Source: Acidovorax radicis
GTDB taxonomy: Bacteria; Pseudomonadota; Gammaproteobacteria; Burkholderiales; Burkholderiaceae_C
Assembly (NCBI RefSeq): GCF_020510705.1
Contig: NZ_CP075184.1
Coordinates: 3,286,001 to 3,350,000 of the forward strand
Direction of reading: 5' to 3'
Length of the DNA: 64,000 nt
The translations under genes and the position numbers were made by a program. Position 1 is the first letter of the stretch; the number at the start of each line of letters is the position of its first letter. This document shows positions 48,523 through 56,178 of the stretch, one piece after another. The notes below the pieces were generated by a model. The model was given only the letters and a program-made list of their open reading frames with translations. It did no database searches and was not told the DNA's origin.

Positions 48523-48673
48523 ATGCACCACCCTAATTCCCCACGCCAGCAGAGATGGGAATCTCTCTTTACACTGCGCGCAGCTTGACCGGCCCGTGCA
48601 ACGCGCGCGCCGCGTGTCCAGACCGACACATCCCGGTTCGGCCGTCCCCCTCCCTCCTGCATTTTTTCAGACC

Positions 48674-50833
48674 ATGACCCAGTTCATGACCTCCAGCTAC
48701 CAGCTTTTGGTGGTGGCTGCATCGTTTGCCATTGCCATGTTGGCCTCTTATGTGACGCTGGACCTGGCGCGCCGCGTGCGCACGGCCCAAGGGCGCGTGG
48801 GGCGGGCCTGGTGGATGGCCGGCTCTGTCGTGATGGGCACGGGCGTCTGGTCGATGCATTTTCTGGGCATGCAGGCGTTCCAGTTGCCCATTGCGATCGG
48901 GTTTGCGGGCGGGATGACGCTGTTGTCGTGGCTGGCGGCAGTGGGCGCGTCCGCCATGGCGCTCGGTCTGGCGAGCCGCGAAAGTCTTGGCCGCACGCAG
49001 CTGGCCATTGGCGCCCTCGTGATGGGTGCAGGCATCAGCGGCATGCACTACATCGGCATGGCAGCGATGCAGATGTCGCCCGGTATCGTCTGGAGCCCTG
49101 CGTTGGTGGCGCTGTCGGTCGTGATTGCGGTGTTGGCCTCGGCCACGGCCCTGACGATTTTCCAACTGCTGCGCCGCGTGAAACCGGGGCAGCGCTTGGT
49201 GTATCAACTGACAGCATCGTTTTTGATGGCGGTGGCCATCTGTGGCATGCACTACACCGGCATGGCCGCCGCCGAGTTTGCCGTGGGCTCGGTGTGCCTG
49301 AGTGCCGGGGAGCTGGGCGGCCCCGGGCTGACTGCACTGGTGATTTTGGCCACCGGCATGCTGCTGGTGAGCACGCTGTTCACCGCCATCCTCGACGCCC
49401 GGCTGCAAAGCACTGCCGAGCGCCTCACGAAGTCGCTCAAGGAAAGCAACCTGCGGCTGCAGGCCGCCAATGACGAGCTGCAGCAGCGCGCGTTCACCGA
49501 CCCGCTCACGGGCCTACCCAATCGGCTGCTGTTCGAAGACCGGCTCATCCATGCCGTGTTGCGCCTGGACCGCACCAATCACCTGCATGTCGTGGACCGG
49601 CTGGCCGTGTTGTTTGTCGACCTGGACGGTTTCAAACCCATCAACGACTCGTTTGGCCACGCGGCGGGCGATGAAATTCTGCGCAGCGCCGCACGCCGCC
49701 TGCAGACCGAGGCGCGGGAGTCCGACACCGTGGCGCGGGTGGGCGGCGACGAGTTTCTGATCCTGCTGGAGGATGTGACGAGTGTGGCGGCCTGCGTCGC
49801 CGTCGCCAACCGGGTCCTGGCCGCCTTGGCCAAGCCGTTTGACATAGCGGGCAAGAACGTTCAGATCGCCTGCTCCATCGGCATTGTTGTGCACCCGGAC
49901 CACGGTGACCGCACCAAGCTCGTGGCCAACGCCGATGCCGCCATGTACGCCGCCAAACGCGCAGGCGGCAGCTGTTATGCGCTGTTCGAGCCGCACATGG
50001 GTTCTGACGCCTCGGAGCAGCTGGAGCTGCAAAATGACCTGCGCCAGGCGCTGGACCGGGGCGAACTGTCGCTTCATTACCAACCCAAAATCGACGGCAC
50101 GCGCGGCCAGATCAGCGGTGTCGAGGCGCTGCTGCGCTGGAACCACCTCCAGCATGGCATGGTGAGCCCGATGATTTTCATTGCCCTGGCCGAGCGTTTC
50201 GGGCTGATCGTGCGCCTGGGCAACTGGGTCATCAACGAGGCCTGCCGCCAAACCGCCGAATGGGCACGCAGCGGTTTGCGCATGCGTGTGGCAATCAACT
50301 TGTCGGTGCACCAGCTGCGCGAAAGCGGGTTGGCCGAGCGCATTGAGCAGGCGCTGACGCTGCACGGCGTCGACGCCTCACAGTTGTTGTGCGAGATCAC
50401 CGAGTCGGTCGCGATGGAAGACATCAAGGCCACCCAGCACACGCTGGAAGGGCTGGCCCGGATTGGTGTGTTTTTGTCCATCGACGACTTTGGCACCGGC
50501 TATTCGAGCCTGAATTACCTGCGCCAATTGCCCGCCCAGCAGCTCAAGATCGACCGCAGTTTTGTCAACGATCTGGAAACCAGCGAAGACGCCCGCGCCG
50601 TGGTGGCCGCCGTGATCGGGCTGGCCCATGCGCTGAGCCTGCGCGTGGTGGCCGAAGGGGTGGAAACGGCAGGCCAGCGCGACATTCTGCTGGCGATGCG
50701 GTGTGATGAATTGCAGGGCTTTTTCTTCGCGCGGCCCATGCCCGCCGACACGCTGCTGGCGTGGACCCAGGGCGACAAACCTGCAGGCAGCGCTGACTTC
50801 ACGCCCTCGGTGTTTGGCAGTTTTCCGGACTGA
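48674..50833 (+). CDS. MHYT-GGDEF-EAL protein (diguanylate cyclase/phosphodiesterase)
   Basis: A 719-residue protein for cyclic di-GMP turnover. The first ~230 residues form a seven-helix MHYT sensor domain with repeats SMHFLGM, GMHYIGM and GMHYTGM (proposed to bind copper and sense oxygen, CO or NO). The GGDEF domain has the intact VARVGGDEFLILLED site; the EAL domain has VEALLRW, INLSVHQLRE and DDFGTGYSSLNYLRQLP, so both activities look possible. The start MTQFMTSSYQLLVVAAS was chosen as the membrane domain start. The Mu-like element ends ~150 bp upstream and may have changed its promoter. Confidence 0.93.
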   Translation: MTQFMTSSYQLLVVAASFAIAMLASYVTLDLARRVRTAQGRVGRAWWMAGSVVMGTGVWSMHFLGMQAFQLPIAIGFAGGMTLLSWLAAVGASAMALGLASRESLGRTQLAIGALVMGAGISGMHYIGMAAMQMSPGIVWSPALVALSVVIAVLASATALTIFQLLRRVKPGQRLVYQLTASFLMAVAICGMHYTGMAAAEFAVGSVCLSAGELGGPGLTALVILATGMLLVSTLFTAILDARLQSTAERLTKSLKESNLRLQAANDELQQRAFTDPLTGLPNRLLFEDRLIHAVLRLDRTNHLHVVDRLAVLFVDLDGFKPINDSFGHAAGDEILRSAARRLQTEARESDTVARVGGDEFLILLEDVTSVAACVAVANRVLAALAKPFDIAGKNVQIACSIGIVVHPDHGDRTKLVANADAAMYAAKRAGGSCYALFEPHMGSDASEQLELQNDLRQALDRGELSLHYQPKIDGTRGQISGVEALLRWNHLQHGMVSPMIFIALAERFGLIVRLGNWVINEACRQTAEWARSGLRMRVAINLSVHQLRESGLAERIEQALTLHGVDASQLLCEITESVAMEDIKATQHTLEGLARIGVFLSIDDFGTGYSSLNYLRQLPAQQLKIDRSFVNDLETSEDARAVVAAVIGLAHALSLRVVAEGVETAGQRDILLAMRCDELQGFFFARPMPADTLLAWTQGDKPAGSADFTPSVFGSFPD

Positions 50834-51249
50834 TCACAGAGAACCACGGCGGATCGCCCCGGACTCCATCCATCCAGGCTGCGGGCAGCACCATGGGAAG
50901 CGCAGGGGAACAGGCGGGCGTGGTCACGCCCGCGTAGAGCCCGGCGTGGCCTCTGTGCCCTGTGGCGGTGCGGGGGAACTGGCAAATGGGCTCCGCATCA
51001 ACGCGGCGCGCATCCATCATGGACATACCTCTGTCTGCATTGCACCCAGCGCGTCTACCGCACCAACGCCCGTGGCGCCTATTGCCCGAGCGCAACACGC
51101 TGCCAGTGGGGGTCTGTCAAAATACGGCCTGCCTGCCTGCTGCGTTCAGCACAACACCCTGCATCCCTTCGCTGGTTGCAGGGTGGTGCGTGCGGCGGGC
51201 ACGACACCCACGTGTTTGCGTTCCCCATAAAGACTCCCCCACGACAGCC
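50834..51249. other. Leader/intergenic region before class I fumarase
   Basis: About 415 bp. A hairpin CACCCTGCA ... TGCAGGGTG (51155-51185) lies ~65 bp before the fumarase ATG without a U-run. No other gene is seen. The promoter must be here but no strong consensus is visible. Confidence 0.4.
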
Positions 51250-52818
51250 ATGACCACCTCCATCCGCCAGGACGACCTCATCGAATCCGTAGCCGCTGCG
51301 CTGCAATACATCAGCTACTACCATCCCGCCGACTACATCGCCCATCTGGCGCGTGCTTACGAGCGCGAGCAAAGCCCGGCCGCCAAGGATGCGATTGCGC
51401 AGATCCTGACCAACAGCAAGATGAGCGCCACCGGCCATCGCCCCATCTGCCAGGACACCGGCATCGTCAACGTGTTTTTGAAAGTGGGCATGGGCGTGCG
51501 CTGGGAAGGCTTCACCGGCAGCCTGGACGACGCCATCAACGAAGGCGTGCGCCGTGGCTACAACCACCCCGACAACACCTTGCGCGCCAGCGTGGTGGCC
51601 GACCCACAGTTCGACCGCAAGAACACCAAGGACAACACGCCCGCCGTGATCTTCACCGAGATCGTGCCCGGCAACACGGTGGACATCACCGTGGCAGCCA
51701 AGGGCGGCGGCTCGGAAAACAAGTCCAAGATGTACATGCTCAACCCCGGCGACAACGTGGTGGACTGGGTGCTCAAGACCGTGCCCACCATGGGCGCTGG
51801 CTGGTGCCCGCCCGGCATGCTGGGCATCGGCATTGGCGGCACGGCCGAGAAGGCGGTGCTCATGGCCAAGGAAAGCCTGATGGACGATCTGGACATGTAT
51901 GAGCTGCAGGCCAAGGCCGAAGCCGCCAAGAGCGGCGGCCCGGCCCTCGATAAAGTCGAAGCGCTGCGTCTGGAGCTGTTTGAAAAGGTCAACGCCCTGG
52001 GCATCGGCGCACAGGGCCTGGGCGGCCTGACCACGGTGCTCGACGTCAAGATCAAGATGTACCCCACGCACGCGGCCAGCAAGCCGATTGCGATGATCCC
52101 CAACTGCGCCGCCACGCGCCACGCGCACTTCGTGATGGACGGCTCGGGCCCCGTGTACCTCACGCCCCCCAGCCTGGACCTGTGGCCCAACGTGAACTGG
52201 GCACCCGATTACAACAAGAGCAAGAAGGTCAACCTGGACACGCTGACCAAGGAAGAAGTGGCCAGCTGGAAGCCCGGCGACACGCTGCTGCTCAACGGCA
52301 AGATGCTGACCGGCCGCGATGCCGCACACAAGCGCATCCAGGACATGCTGGCCAAGGGCGAGAAGCTGCCCGTGGACTTCACCAACCGCATCATTTACTA
52401 CGTGGGCCCTGTGGACCCGGTGAAGGGCGAAGCCGTGGGGCCCGCAGGCCCGACCACCGCCACGCGCATGGACGGATTCACCGAGATGATGCTGGCCCAG
52501 ACCGGCCTGATCGCCATGGTGGGCAAGGCCGAGCGCGGCCCGGTCGCCATCGAGGCCATCAAGAAGCACCAGAGCGCTTACCTCATGGCCGTGGGCGGCG
52601 CCGCCTACCTCGTCAGCAAAGCGATCAAGACCGCCAAGGTCGTGGGCTTTGCCGACCTGGGCATGGAAGCCATCTACGAGTTCGACGTGGTGGACATGCC
52701 CGTGACCGTGGCAGTGGACGCCGGTGGCACCAGCGCCCACATCACGGGCCCTGCCGAATGGCAAAAGCGCATCGCCACCGGTGAATTCAAGGGCATTGGC
52801 GTGGCGGCGGCCGCCTGA
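51250..52818 (+). CDS. fumA: Class I fumarate hydratase (iron-sulfur)
   Basis: A 522-residue 4Fe-4S fumarase. The alpha region (residues 1-~300) includes GHRPICQDTGIVNVFLKVG with a cluster cysteine, GAGWCPPGMLGIGIGGTAEK and IPNCAATRHAHFVMDGSG with the other ligands; the beta region has PVDPVKGEAVGPAGPTTATR. Iron-sulfur fumarases are oxygen sensitive, so the cell has both class I and class II (fumC at 44590) for different oxygen or iron states. Confidence 0.95.
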   Translation: MTTSIRQDDLIESVAAALQYISYYHPADYIAHLARAYEREQSPAAKDAIAQILTNSKMSATGHRPICQDTGIVNVFLKVGMGVRWEGFTGSLDDAINEGVRRGYNHPDNTLRASVVADPQFDRKNTKDNTPAVIFTEIVPGNTVDITVAAKGGGSENKSKMYMLNPGDNVVDWVLKTVPTMGAGWCPPGMLGIGIGGTAEKAVLMAKESLMDDLDMYELQAKAEAAKSGGPALDKVEALRLELFEKVNALGIGAQGLGGLTTVLDVKIKMYPTHAASKPIAMIPNCAATRHAHFVMDGSGPVYLTPPSLDLWPNVNWAPDYNKSKKVNLDTLTKEEVASWKPGDTLLLNGKMLTGRDAAHKRIQDMLAKGEKLPVDFTNRIIYYVGPVDPVKGEAVGPAGPTTATRMDGFTEMMLAQTGLIAMVGKAERGPVAIEAIKKHQSAYLMAVGGAAYLVSKAIKTAKVVGFADLGMEAIYEFDVVDMPVTVAVDAGGTSAHITGPAEWQKRIATGEFKGIGVAAAA

Positions 52819-53004
52819 TACCTCAAAAAACGGAACCAGGCCGAGGTCCTTGGTCGCAACACAGACGGCACGCGAATGTAATCATTGACACGTCGCGTTC
52901 CGTCACACAGCGCCAAGTGCCCTCGGTCGCCACGGACCCTGCCGGTGAACACTTTGTCCTCCACGCTCACACCACCACACAACCACACGCCTGGCGCAGG
53001 GCCC

Positions 53005-53952
53005 GTGACCTCGGCGCAGCAGCATCGACCCATCGGTGTGTTTGACAGCGGCGTGGGGGGCTTGAGCGTATTGCGCGCACTCCTGGCCGCACTGCCCCAT
53101 GAACGCTTTGTGTATCTCGCCGACAGTGCCAACGCGCCCTATGGCGAGCGCGGTGACGCCTATGTGAGCGCGCGAACCCATGCCATCACGCAGTACCTGT
53201 GTGAACAGCACCATATCAAAGCGCTGGTGGTGGCCTGCAACACTGCCACTGCAGCGGCCATTCATGAGGTGCGCAAGAGCCATCCCGAACTGCCGCTGGT
53301 GGGCTTGGAGCCGGCCATCAAAACGGCCCTCACAGCCACCAAAACAGGGCACGTGGGGGTTATCGGCACCCGGGGCACGCTGACCAGCGCCAAGTTCGGC
53401 AAGCTGATGGCCTCTCTGGCCGATCAAGCCCATTTTGTCCTGCAACCCTGCGACGGCCTGGCCCATGCCGTCGAGCGCAGTGTCGCGCTGCCCATGGCAC
53501 GCGATGGCGCTGCGCCGGATGCGATCACCGCCACCGAGACCGGCGCCTTGTGCCAGCGCTACATCCGCGCCATGGGGGATTTCGGCACCGCCCCCGGGCA
53601 GATGGATACGCTGGTGCTCGGATGCACCCATTACGTCTTTGTGGAGCATGAACTGCGGGCGCTGGTCGGGCCCAACGTGCAATTCATCGAAACCGGGGCG
53701 CCGGTCGCGCGCCAAACACGGCGATTGCTGGAGGCTGGAAACTTGCTCAATGCGGGTCCGCCGGAAGAAAACGGATCAGCGGCGCAGGGGATAGAAACAT
53801 TGCCGGACCCAACGCGCATGCCCGAACCCACGCCACCAGCTCACCCCAACGTTCGCCTGTTGACCACTGGCCCGGTTGAACTGCTGCAGGCCGGGGCGCG
53901 CCGCTGGCTCGACCTGCCCGCACACTGCTGCGCGATGGTTTCTGTGCCCTGA
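53005..53952 (+). CDS. murI: Glutamate racemase
   Basis: A ~315-residue glutamate racemase providing D-glutamate for peptidoglycan. IGVFDSGVGGLSVLRALLA, the first catalytic cysteine in VVACNTATAAAIHEV and the second in VLGCTHYVFVEHEL are all present. GTG at 53005 is the likely start because the family motif follows ten residues later; an upstream GTG at 52943 is possible. Near the C-terminus there is a Pro-rich insertion (about residues 250-277) not usual in the family. Confidence 0.92.
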   Translation: MTSAQQHRPIGVFDSGVGGLSVLRALLAALPHERFVYLADSANAPYGERGDAYVSARTHAITQYLCEQHHIKALVVACNTATAAAIHEVRKSHPELPLVGLEPAIKTALTATKTGHVGVIGTRGTLTSAKFGKLMASLADQAHFVLQPCDGLAHAVERSVALPMARDGAAPDAITATETGALCQRYIRAMGDFGTAPGQMDTLVLGCTHYVFVEHELRALVGPNVQFIETGAPVARQTRRLLEAGNLLNAGPPEENGSAAQGIETLPDPTRMPEPTPPAHPNVRLLTTGPVELLQAGARRWLDLPAHCCAMVSVP

Positions 53953-53960
53953 ATACAGGC

Positions 53961-54011
53961 CAAAATGGCCGCCAGCGCTTTAGCAGAAAGCGCTGGCAGC
54001 TATCAAATTTG
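53961..54011. repeat. Dispersed palindromic repeat, copy 8
   Basis: CAAAATGGCCGCCAGCGCTT and AAAGCGCTGGCAGCTATCAA, an almost perfect palindrome, between the convergent murI and YgjP-type genes. Confidence 0.8.
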
Positions 54012-54034
54012 CAGCAATAGTTTTTAACCCGTCG

Positions 54035-54559
54035 TCACTCAGTATCAGAACCCCAGAGCAGCTCCCCTGCATGTTCTACATGCGTGAGATACAGGCGCAA
54101 ATCAAACTCGTACTGGTGGTACTGCGGCTCCATATGGGTACACAGCTGGTAGAACGCCTTGTCGTGGTTCTTCTCTCGCAGATGGGCCAGCTCATGCACA
54201 ACGATCATGCGCAAAAACTCGTCGGGCACCTGCTTGAACATCGCGGCGACACGAATCTCATGTTTGGCCGCCAACCGGTTGCCCTGCACACGCGACACGG
54301 CGGTATGCAGCCCCAGAGCGTGCCGCACCACATGAATCTTGCTGTCAAACAGCACCTTGTTGACCGTGCCCACATTGCGCAAAAACCGCGCCTTGATATC
54401 TTGCGCGTATTCATACAAAGCCTTGTCGCTGCGCACCGCATGGGCTGCGGGGTATCGGCGCTGCAGCACCGTGCCCAGGCGCCCTTGCGCGAGCAAATCG
54501 CGCGCCTGGTCCTGCAGGGACTCAGGGTATGAACGCAGATAAGGAAGGTCGGACTTCAT
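54035..54559 (-). CDS. YgjP-like metallopeptidase-domain protein (M48/DUF45 type)
   Basis: A 174-residue protein with a zinc-peptidase motif VVHELAHLREKNHDKAFY (HExxH plus a downstream His) and the family tail HMEPQYHQYEFDLRLYL. This is the YgjP-like/DUF45 fold, sometimes found with restriction systems but here alone. Substrate unknown. Shorter than E. coli YgjP homologs at the N-terminus but with a complete active site. Confidence 0.87.
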   Translation of the reverse strand: MKSDLPYLRSYPESLQDQARDLLAQGRLGTVLQRRYPAAHAVRSDKALYEYAQDIKARFLRNVGTVNKVLFDSKIHVVRHALGLHTAVSRVQGNRLAAKHEIRVAAMFKQVPDEFLRMIVVHELAHLREKNHDKAFYQLCTHMEPQYHQYEFDLRLYLTHVEHAGELLWGSDTE

Positions 54560-54735
54560 TAGCGAGAGAAGGTGAACCTACAGGCCCCAGGGGTCACCAC
54601 AGCGCATCCCTCTCTGGCCGGGCAGTGGCTGCGAGGACTGCGAATACGACGGCTGCCACGCGCTCCACATCGCCTTCCCAGCCACACGCGTGGCTGGGCT
54701 AGGCCGGGCGTCACCCCCTATTGACCTATGGAGAT

Positions 54736-55374
54736 TCAGTGCAGGTGGCGTGGTCGACGACCACCACCATTGCTGTGGCCACCACCAGAGCCAGAGCCAC
54801 CAGGCCCACGGGGAGGTTTGCCAATTTCCAACGAATTCACCAGCGCGTCAAATCGCTGGCTGAATAACTTGTCGATTTCGGTAACCACACCACCGAGTTC
54901 AGCACCATCGAAATGGCGCTCCATCATGTTCACCACATCCTGCACCAGCAGATCGCGCTGCACCTGCATGATGGCCGCTGGCGTGGGACCCACAAACAAC
55001 ATGACGAAATCATCACGGGATTCAGCGCCCTGGTCTTCTTCGTCTTCATCGAAATCGGTGTCGTAGAACGTCACTTCGATGGCAGCACCCAACTCGGCCA
55101 GTTCGTTGAGGCTCATGCACATCTCATCGAGCGACTGGCGAAAGTCTTCATCGCCCCGCACGGTCCAGCACATCTGCAGCACGTGCTCTTGTGCATCGAA
55201 CTTGATACCCGGCTCTTCTTCGTAGGCGCTGGCCGCGCCGTCCGCCAATGAGCGGGCACCAGCGTATTTCCACAGGGGTTTGAGTGCATCCTGGATCTGG
55301 TCGAAGCTCGCATCGGCGCGCAACTGAACCTGTCCGTGAACGTGGATTTCGAAGGGAGCGTTGTAACTTGACAT
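54736..55374 (-). CDS. Conserved hypothetical protein with acidic loop and Gly-rich tail
   Basis: A 212-residue soluble protein. It begins MSSYNAPFEIHVHGQVQL, has an acidic patch DFDEDEEDQGAESRDD (about residues 107-122) and a C-terminal tail of Gly, Ser and His. No catalytic motif is seen. Its place next to a tRNA cluster and lon is typical of a conserved Burkholderiales gene, but I cannot assign a function. Confidence 0.8.
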   Translation of the reverse strand: MSSYNAPFEIHVHGQVQLRADASFDQIQDALKPLWKYAGARSLADGAASAYEEEPGIKFDAQEHVLQMCWTVRGDEDFRQSLDEMCMSLNELAELGAAIEVTFYDTDFDEDEEDQGAESRDDFVMLFVGPTPAAIMQVQRDLLVQDVVNMMERHFDGAELGGVVTEIDKLFSQRFDALVNSLEIGKPPRGPGGSGSGGGHSNGGGRRPRHLH

Positions 55375-55387
55375 GATTGAATCGTAA

Positions 55388-55480
55388 TGGTGCCCCGAGC
55401 CGGGGTCGAACCGGCACGCCCCTTTTCAGGAAAGCGGCGGATTTTAAGTCCGCAGTGTCTACCAATTTCACCATCGGGGC
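55388..55480 (-). tRNA. tRNA-Leu (anticodon UAA)
   Basis: A 93-base class II tRNA including an encoded CCA. Acceptor GCCCCGA pairs with TCGGGGC; the anticodon loop reads CTTAAAA (TAA); a long variable arm (GCCGCTTTCCTGAAAAGG) marks Leu; T-arm GGTTCGACC. Confidence 0.95.
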
Positions 55481-55597
55481 GCCGGCTGACCAACGCACAC
55501 CTGCGTCGCAGCGTAACCCGGGCAGCACGCGCGCGCAATGCCCTGTCGTATCTGGTTGCAGAGTGCCGACACAACCGAACAACACTCTACACCGCCA

Positions 55598-55626
55598 AGA
55601 AAAAAGGGAAGCCGAAGCTTCCCTTG
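55598..55626 (-). terminator. Terminator after tRNA-Gly
   Basis: GGGAAGC-CGAA-GCTTCCC followed on the minus strand by TTTTTTCTTGG. Confidence 0.8.
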
Positions 55627-55632
55627 CAAAAA

Positions 55633-55708
55633 TGGAGCGGGAAAAGAGTCTCGAACTCTCGACCTCAACCTTGGCAAGGTTGCGCTCTACCAACTGAGCT
55701 ATTCCCGC
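55633..55708 (-). tRNA. tRNA-Gly (anticodon GCC), copy 1
   Basis: A 76-base tRNA with encoded CCA. Acceptor GCGGGAA, D-arm AGCTCAGTTGGTAGAGC, anticodon loop TTGCCAA, T-arm GAGTTCGAGACTC. Identical to the copy at 56016. Confidence 0.96.
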
Positions 55709-55883
55709 ATTTCAATGACCCTGCCGATGCAATCATCAGCGTGAATCAGTAAGCCTCAAATTATACATCTATTTTTTGGCCTGTAGGATTGCAAGCCAAA
55801 AAACTTTTCGTCCCAATCTCTCTTCGTCCCTCATCAGCTTCCACCCCATAAGGGATAAAAGCCCAGGGCAATTCCGAGCGAAC

Positions 55884-55957
55884 TGGAGGCGCGGTCCGGA
55901 GTCGAACCGGACTAACCGGATTTGCAATCCGGGGCATAACCGCTTTGCTACCGCGCC
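55884..55957 (-). tRNA. tRNA-Cys (anticodon GCA)
   Basis: A 74-base tRNA with encoded CCA. Acceptor GGCGCGG, anticodon loop ATTGCAAA, T-arm CCGGTTCGACTCCGG. Confidence 0.96.
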
Positions 55958-55976
55958 CAAAAACCCCAACCATCTG

Positions 55977-56009
55977 AAAAAAAAGGGAAGCGATTGCTTC
56001 CCTTTTTTT
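55977..56009 (-). terminator. Terminator after second tRNA-Gly
   Basis: GGGAAGC-GATT-GCTTCCC flanked by A-run and T-run on both sides, so bidirectional in form; it separates tRNA-Gly from tRNA-Cys. Confidence 0.8.
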
Positions 56010-56015
56010 GGAAAT

Positions 56016-56091
56016 TGGAGCGGGAAAAGAGTCTCGAACTCTCGACCTCAACCTTGGCAAGGTTGCGCTCTACCAACTGAGCTATTCCCGC
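56016..56091 (-). tRNA. tRNA-Gly (anticodon GCC), copy 2
   Basis: Identical in sequence to the tRNA-Gly at 55633-55708, with encoded CCA. The pair flanks tRNA-Cys and likely arose by local duplication together with the hairpin that follows each copy. Confidence 0.96.
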
Positions 56092-56178
56092 ATTTTACCG
56101 AAGCCTCACATTGTACAACGTTTGCTGCGATGGAATGAATTGTAGCGCATTTTTCGGGGCTTCCAAAAAAAATTTACT

